Shown piece after piece: positions 59,664-64,000 of a stretch of DNA of 64,000 bases. The notes beneath the pieces were generated by a model. It did no database searches. It was not told where the DNA came from and worked only from the letters and a program-made list of their open reading frames with translations. Source of the stretch: Polaribacter sp. Hel_I_88 (GTDB lineage: Bacteria > Bacteroidota > Bacteroidia > Flavobacteriales > Flavobacteriaceae); the NCBI RefSeq assembly GCF_000687935.1, contig NZ_JHZZ01000001.1, forward strand, positions 1,426,001-1,490,000, written 5' to 3'. Position 1 is the first letter of the stretch. Each line of letters begins with the position of its first letter. The position numbers and the translations under genes are program-made.

Positions 59664-60248
59664 ATGGATAGTAAAAATACTGTTGTAACTACAATTTTTA
59701 ATGGCATTTCTTTTTCGCAAGAAGAAATCAATTTTATATACGATAGATTTACTAAGATACATATTGAGAAAGGCGATGTATTAATTACTCCAAATACAGA
59801 TGTAAACCATCAATTTTATGTTTTTAGTGGTTGTTTGCGTGCTTTTTTTAATGATACATCTGGAAAAGAACATACAGTACAATTTGCCATAAAAGATTGG
59901 TGGATAACTGATTATGCTTCTTATTTTAATTTAGAAAAATCAATGTTAACTATAGAATGTATTAAAGATTCTGTAGTGTATAAGATTGAAAAAGAAGACT
60001 TTGAAGAAATATATGAATTGTACCCAAAAGTGCATTTTTTTATTAGAAAAAAGTTAGAGAGAGGGTATGCAAGCTCCTTTATAAGAATTTTAAAAAACTT
60101 ATCCCAAACTGCAACTGAACGTTATTTACAATTTTTAGAAAAATATCCAGACATTGAAAAAAACGTTAAAAATTATCATATTGCTTCTTATTTAGGAATT
60201 ACTACTGAGAGTTTAAGTAGAATTCGTAAAAAAAATCTTAAAAATTAA
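59664..60248 (+). CDS. Crp/Fnr-family transcriptional regulator
   Basis: A 194-residue regulator. The N-terminal cyclic-nucleotide-binding beta-roll includes KGDVLITPNTDVNHQFYVFSGCLRAFFNDTSGKEHTVQFAIKDWW; the C-terminal helix-turn-helix is NYHIASYLGITTESLSRIRKKNLKN. There are no N-terminal cysteines for an Fe-S cluster, so it is not an oxygen sensor of the Fnr type, and the cAMP-binding residues of Crp are not conserved. The ligand and targets are unknown. The upstream spacer (59447-59663) holds no gene. Confidence 0.85.
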   Translation: MDSKNTVVTTIFNGISFSQEEINFIYDRFTKIHIEKGDVLITPNTDVNHQFYVFSGCLRAFFNDTSGKEHTVQFAIKDWWITDYASYFNLEKSMLTIECIKDSVVYKIEKEDFEEIYELYPKVHFFIRKKLERGYASSFIRILKNLSQTATERYLQFLEKYPDIEKNVKNYHIASYLGITTESLSRIRKKNLKN

Positions 60249-60373
60249 TTTCTTAACCTAGATCAATTTTATCACTTTAAAAATTTTCTATTTTTGTTTT
60301 AAATCTAATTTTTAGTTTTTTAATTAACCAAAAATATCGATTTTGTCCCCCAGCAAAGTACATTTTAAAATGT

Positions 60374-60405
60374 GAAAAAGCACAAGCTTTAGCTTGTGCT
60401 TTTTC
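60374..60405. terminator. Strong bidirectional terminator
   Basis: GAAAAAGCACAAGCT (60374-60388), loop TT, AGCTTGTGCTTTTTC (60391-60405): a perfect 15-bp stem with T-runs on both strands, between the converging Crp/Fnr and brnQ genes. Confidence 0.9.
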
Positions 60406-60408
60406 ATT

Positions 60409-61692
60409 TTATATAATATCGTTTTTAGACGAATAAATTAAATTTAGTAGTATAAAACTCAACAAAGCAGGTAAAATCCAACCTAAACTAAATTCCCCTA
60501 AATAAACATAACTTTTCATTTCTATTGCCAAGTTTTTTAAATTAGGAATAAAAACCAAAAAATCGGGAATACTAAATAGAAATGTTACTAAAATTACGCC
60601 TCTAAAAACCAATTTTGATGCGAATTTTTCTGGCACAACATTTAGTAAAATTAAAATGATGGTTATTGGATATACAAACATCAAAGCAGGCACAGCAACA
60701 TCAATAATAAAACCAACATTATAACTACCCACAACAATTCCAATTACAGCACAAATTGCAGCTGTAATTAAATAGGCTTTTTTCGAATTGTTAAAAATAC
60801 CTTTTATATAATCTGCTGTTCCTGTTACAATACCAACAGCAGTTGTAAAACAAGCCAAAGCTACTAAAACACTTAAAAAAGTAGTTCCTAAATTGCCTAA
60901 TGTTTGTGTGCTTAAACCCGATAAAACCTCAATTCTTGAAGCGTTTTCTGCAAATGTTGATGAAAATAAAGCACCACTTAAAATTAAACCTCCATAAATT
61001 AACAGCAAACCAAAACCAGCAATAAAACCAGCTTTTCTAATTAATGTTCTTCTAGCCGTAAAAGTTGTATGGCTACTATAATCTAAAGAAATAATAATTA
61101 CTGCACCAACAACAACGCCAGCAATTGCATCAAACGTTTGATAACCTTCCATAATTCCTTTTACAAGAGGATTTTTAAAGGTTGATGCTTGTATATTTCC
61201 TGGTGATGTAAAACATGCAATTCCGATAATTACAAGCAAAATTATTACAATAATTGGTGTTAAAAACTTACCAATTAAGCCAATAATTCTAGATCTATTT
61301 ACAGCAAAAACAAAAACCAATACAAAATAAATAATACTGGTTACAATTGGAGGCGAATCGAAAAAAGGTTGTACTGCCATTTCATGAGTAACTGCAGCTG
61401 TTCTTGGTGAAGGAATTGCAACTGCAATGATGTATATTAAAAAACAAAAAGTGGTACTAAAAATTGGCGATACTTTTTTACCAAAATCATATAATGTGCC
61501 TTGTAATTTTGCGTGCGCAAAAATTGCTAAAATAGGAATTGCAATGGCTGTTATGATAAAACCCAAAACAACAATCCACCAATCTTCACCAGATTTTAAA
61601 CCCAAAGTTGGTGGTAAAATTAAATTTCCAGCTCCAAAAAAAAGCGAAAACAATGCAAAACCAGCAATCCAAATTTCTTTTGTTTTATTCAA
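60409..61692 (-). CDS. brnQ: Branched-chain amino acid carrier BrnQ
   Basis: Inner-membrane protein of 427 residues with about 12 helices. The start KEIWIAGFALFSLFFGAGNLILPPTLG is the BrnQ (LIVCS family) signature; GYQTFDAIAGVVVGAVII follows in the middle. It imports leucine, isoleucine and valine together with Na+ or H+. Its start lies 2 bases from the stop of the serine hydrolase gene (61695), so they share a transcript in the order hydrolase then brnQ. Confidence 0.92.
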   Translation of the reverse strand: MNKTKEIWIAGFALFSLFFGAGNLILPPTLGLKSGEDWWIVVLGFIITAIAIPILAIFAHAKLQGTLYDFGKKVSPIFSTTFCFLIYIIAVAIPSPRTAAVTHEMAVQPFFDSPPIVTSIIYFVLVFVFAVNRSRIIGLIGKFLTPIIVIILLVIIGIACFTSPGNIQASTFKNPLVKGIMEGYQTFDAIAGVVVGAVIIISLDYSSHTTFTARRTLIRKAGFIAGFGLLLIYGGLILSGALFSSTFAENASRIEVLSGLSTQTLGNLGTTFLSVLVALACFTTAVGIVTGTADYIKGIFNNSKKAYLITAAICAVIGIVVGSYNVGFIIDVAVPALMFVYPITIILILLNVVPEKFASKLVFRGVILVTFLFSIPDFLVFIPNLKNLAIEMKSYVYLGEFSLGWILPALLSFILLNLIYSSKNDII

Positions 61693-61694
61693 AA

Positions 61695-63245
61695 TTAATC
61701 GAGTTTTTTAAGGTGTAAATGTTCAAAATCGAAACTGAAATCCGTAATTGGTGCAATAAACTTCATAGTTGCACTTTTTGCATTTCCTTTTTCATCAAAC
61801 GTAAAATTTACAAAAACATCGGCATCAAAACTTCTGTTATTCCATTTTGCAACATAAGTTGTTTGATTATAAGGTAGTAATTCGCCTATAATATCAGCAG
61901 ATCTTTTGCTTTTTATAGTATATTTATTTTCATCAAAAGAAATTAGAATATCTCCAAACCAATCGTCAGAATATCTGCCAACAATTTGAGCTGGTTTTGG
62001 TAAGTTTTTATTGGTTTTTGCCAATTCAACTTTATTGTAAACTGCAGTTTTTAAACTGTCGTTAAATTGTAAATAATCGGTATTTCTATCTCCATAAGTT
62101 TTTAGCCAATTTCTATCTTTATAGCCTAAATAACTATCTTTAATTGTATTTGTAATCGTGTTAAAAGCATTTCCATTCATTTGATTCGTCAATACAACAA
62201 TTCCTAAATCCAAATCAGGAATCATGGTAAATTGTGTAACTGTGCCTAACAAACCACCTGTATGATATACTTGTTTGTAACCTCCTTTTACATCTGTTAA
62301 AAACCAGCCTAATCCATATCCTCTAAAATTGGAATTGTACCAATCTCCTTTTCCAACTTTTAAAGGCGTTTGCAATTGCCAAAGTTCATGAAATTGATTT
62401 TCGCTTAACAATCTTTTTCCTTCTGCTGTTACTGCATCATTCATTAAAAATTTTGCCCAAGTTAGCATGTCTTTTACGTTGCTTACAATTCCTCCAGCAG
62501 CGTTTGCAGTTTCGCTCCAATCATGTGGAATTTGTACAACTTTGCCTTCTGTTCTTGTGTGTGCATCAATAATATTTGTTTTGTTGGAAACTCTATTGTA
62601 AGATGCTTTGCTGTTAGTCATCCCAACAGGTTGCATAATTTTTTGTTCGATAAATTCTTCCCAAGTTAAACCACTGACTCGTTTTAAAACTTCTCCAGCA
62701 ATAATAAACATGTTGTTGTTGTAAGCAAATTCGCTTCTAAAAGAACTTTCTGGTTGTAAATATTTTACATTGTTGATAACGTCTGTTACTGTAAAATCAT
62801 TTCCTTCAGGAAAAAACATTAAATCTCCAGCGCCTAAAGCCATTCCACTTCTATGTGTTACTAAATCTCTAACCGTAAATTGGTCTGTAACCCAAGCATC
62901 ATATAATTGAAATTCAGGAATGTGTTTTCTTACTTTATCATCCCAATTTAGTTTACCTTCATCAACCATCATTGCCAATGCAAAACAAGTAAATCCTTTG
63001 CTGTTAGAGGCAACACCAACTAAAGTGTTTTCGTTCATTTCCTTTTTATTTGTAAGTGAACGAACTCCAAAACCTTTGGTATAAACCATTTCCCCATCTT
63101 TTAAAATACCGACAGAAATACCAGGAACATCAAAAGTTGTTAAGGTATTTTGTATGAGTTTATCTAACTCTTTTTCTTTGATTTGTGCTGAAAACGCTAA
63201 GGAAAATGCTAAAAATAAAAAAGTAAATAGTTTTGATAATTTCAT
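61695..63245 (-). CDS. Serine hydrolase (class C beta-lactamase fold) with DUF3471-like domain
   Basis: A 516-residue exported protein (signal KLSKLFTFLFLAFSLAFSAQ). The SxxK nucleophile is Ser80-N-S-Lys83 (VASNSKGFTCF), the YxN motif is EFAYNNNMFIIAGE, and the KTG-like box is HTGGLLG (YHTGG). The C-terminal beta-domain (VGRYSDDWFGDILISFDENKYTIKSK) matches the DUF3471 accessory domain of D-Ala-D-Ala peptidase/esterase-like enzymes. It probably acts on peptides or esters in the periplasm. It is upstream of brnQ on the same transcript. Confidence 0.88.
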   Translation of the reverse strand: MKLSKLFTFLFLAFSLAFSAQIKEKELDKLIQNTLTTFDVPGISVGILKDGEMVYTKGFGVRSLTNKKEMNENTLVGVASNSKGFTCFALAMMVDEGKLNWDDKVRKHIPEFQLYDAWVTDQFTVRDLVTHRSGMALGAGDLMFFPEGNDFTVTDVINNVKYLQPESSFRSEFAYNNNMFIIAGEVLKRVSGLTWEEFIEQKIMQPVGMTNSKASYNRVSNKTNIIDAHTRTEGKVVQIPHDWSETANAAGGIVSNVKDMLTWAKFLMNDAVTAEGKRLLSENQFHELWQLQTPLKVGKGDWYNSNFRGYGLGWFLTDVKGGYKQVYHTGGLLGTVTQFTMIPDLDLGIVVLTNQMNGNAFNTITNTIKDSYLGYKDRNWLKTYGDRNTDYLQFNDSLKTAVYNKVELAKTNKNLPKPAQIVGRYSDDWFGDILISFDENKYTIKSKRSADIIGELLPYNQTTYVAKWNNRSFDADVFVNFTFDEKGNAKSATMKFIAPITDFSFDFEHLHLKKLD

Positions 63246-63362
63246 AATTGCTAGGTTCTTTTAAAGTTGAAATATACATATTTTCATTATATTTAAAGAA
63301 ATTATATATTATTAACCCACTAAAAGGTTTTGAATTCTTTGAAGGATGAAGTAAGATAAATT

Positions 63363-63965
63363 ATGAGAGAAATTGAATCTATAAAAACTGATCATTATTA
63401 TCATATTTATAATAGAGGAAATAATGGAGAAGATTTATTTTATAATGACAAGAATTATTTTTATTTCTTGAAATTGTACAAAAAACATATATTTCCTATT
63501 GCAGAAACTTTTGCTTGGTGTTTATTGAAAAATCATTTTCATTTATTGGTTAAAATAAGAAGTGATAAAGAAATCTGCAGTAATTTTTCTATTAATATTG
63601 ATAAAGTTGATAAAAAACCATCTCAACAATTTTCTAATTTATTTAATGCCTATGTTCAAGCAATAAATAAACAAAATAATAGACATGGTTCTTTATTAGA
63701 AACACCCTTCAAAAGAAAAGAAATTAAAGATGAAAAGTACTTGAAAAGTTTAATCATTTATATTCATAATAATCCAATTGAGCATAATTTTGTAAAATAT
63801 TTAAAAGATTATAAATGGAGTTCTTATAGTTCTTTAATTTCGAATAAAGGAACTAATATTGAGAGAAACAAAGTAATTGAGTTATTTGATAATAAAGAAA
63901 ATTTTGTCTTTGCACATCAACAAAAAATTAATATTATTGGTATTGAGAAAAGTTTACATATCTAA
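63363..63965 (+). mobile_element. REP-associated tyrosine transposase (second RAYT copy)
   Basis: A 200-residue Y1/HUH transposase like the one at 31 kb but clearly diverged. HUH motif His58-F-His60 (LLKNHFHLLVK); likely nucleophile Tyr97 (FNAYVQAINKQNNRHGSLLETPFK). An insert after the HUH motif (CSNFSINIDKVDKKPSQQF) distinguishes it. Full length and intact. A loose palindrome-like stretch (about 63318-63345) lies before it and the first half of a palindrome (63981-64000) after it. Confidence 0.88.
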
Positions 63966-63980
63966 ATTTTATATACTAAT

Positions 63981-64000
63981 CCCTCAAAGGGTTTTAAACC
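63981..64000. repeat. Left half of a REP-like palindrome at the window edge
   Basis: CCCTCAAAGGGTTTTAAACC: the core GGTTTTAAACC is palindromic and should continue beyond the window (expected CTTTGAGGG-like). It resembles the palindromes around the first RAYT gene and would flank this one on its right. Confidence 0.6.

Noticed and set aside
63318-63345. Left palindrome of the second RAYT
   Set aside because: Arms match only partly (AAA and end CC/GG); too degenerate to list as a repeat.

Overview
The window is an AT-rich chromosomal segment of a Bacteroidota bacterium, almost certainly a marine member of the family Flavobacteriaceae (Polaribacter/Tenacibaculum-like; the genus is a guess). The evidence is promoter -7 boxes of the Bacteroidota type TAnnTTTG, very few Shine-Dalgarno sequences, a CarboxypepD-regulated TonB-dependent receptor paired with a surface lipoprotein, a SufABCDS locus, lipoproteins with short lipoboxes, and closely packed small operons. 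I found no rRNA, tRNA, CRISPR array, prophage or integrated plasmid.

Layout. 1-14 kb: 3' end of gpsA, an ACT-like protein and MFS exporter pair, an outer-membrane barrel protein, a DUF547 protein divergent from a TIGR04283-type glycosyltransferase, glpD, a TerB-like protein, a 2OG-Fe(II) oxygenase, a PNPOx-like protein, a HEPN/MNT toxin-antitoxin pair, an NhaC antiporter followed by a 41/42-bp tandem repeat, and the pheS operon. 14-26 kb: a large protein with receiver-like segments fused to a PEP/pyruvate-binding domain, two glutamate dehydrogenase paralogues that probably differ in coenzyme, two LysE-type exporters (the second with a damaged start), a SulP transporter, a hydrolase and dinB.

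26-35 kb is the most interesting part: a co-directional run encoding two FAD oxidoreductases, a SAM methyltransferase, a type III polyketide synthase, a FabZ-like dehydratase, a ketosynthase, an acyl carrier protein, a phosphopantetheinyl transferase, a secreted YceI lipid-binding protein and a GreA-like protein. It looks like a locus in which a small dedicated fatty-acid module supplies the starter chain to a type III PKS, whose phenolic or pyrone lipid is then methylated and oxidised. A RAYT transposase gene bounded by two identical 33-bp palindromes (a 'REPtron') sits inside this locus.

35-45 kb: an ABC ATPase without a permease, a thioredoxin-fold protein, a threonine-dehydrogenase-like SDR, two lipoproteins, ribF, and a TonB receptor/SGNH-hydrolase lipoprotein pair. 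45-54 kb: the iron-sulphur assembly genes sufS, sufD, sufC, sufB and sufA on the minus strand, interrupted by a metallo-beta-lactamase-fold lipoprotein, a REP-like doublet and a nonsense-mutated four-helix-bundle gene. 54-64 kb: a di-haem peroxidase, aminopeptidase P, a KdgK-type sugar kinase, an alpha/beta hydrolase, a Crp/Fnr regulator, BrnQ, a serine hydrolase and a second RAYT transposase at the right edge, followed by the start of another palindrome.

Gene functions are read from protein motifs only. No database search was run.
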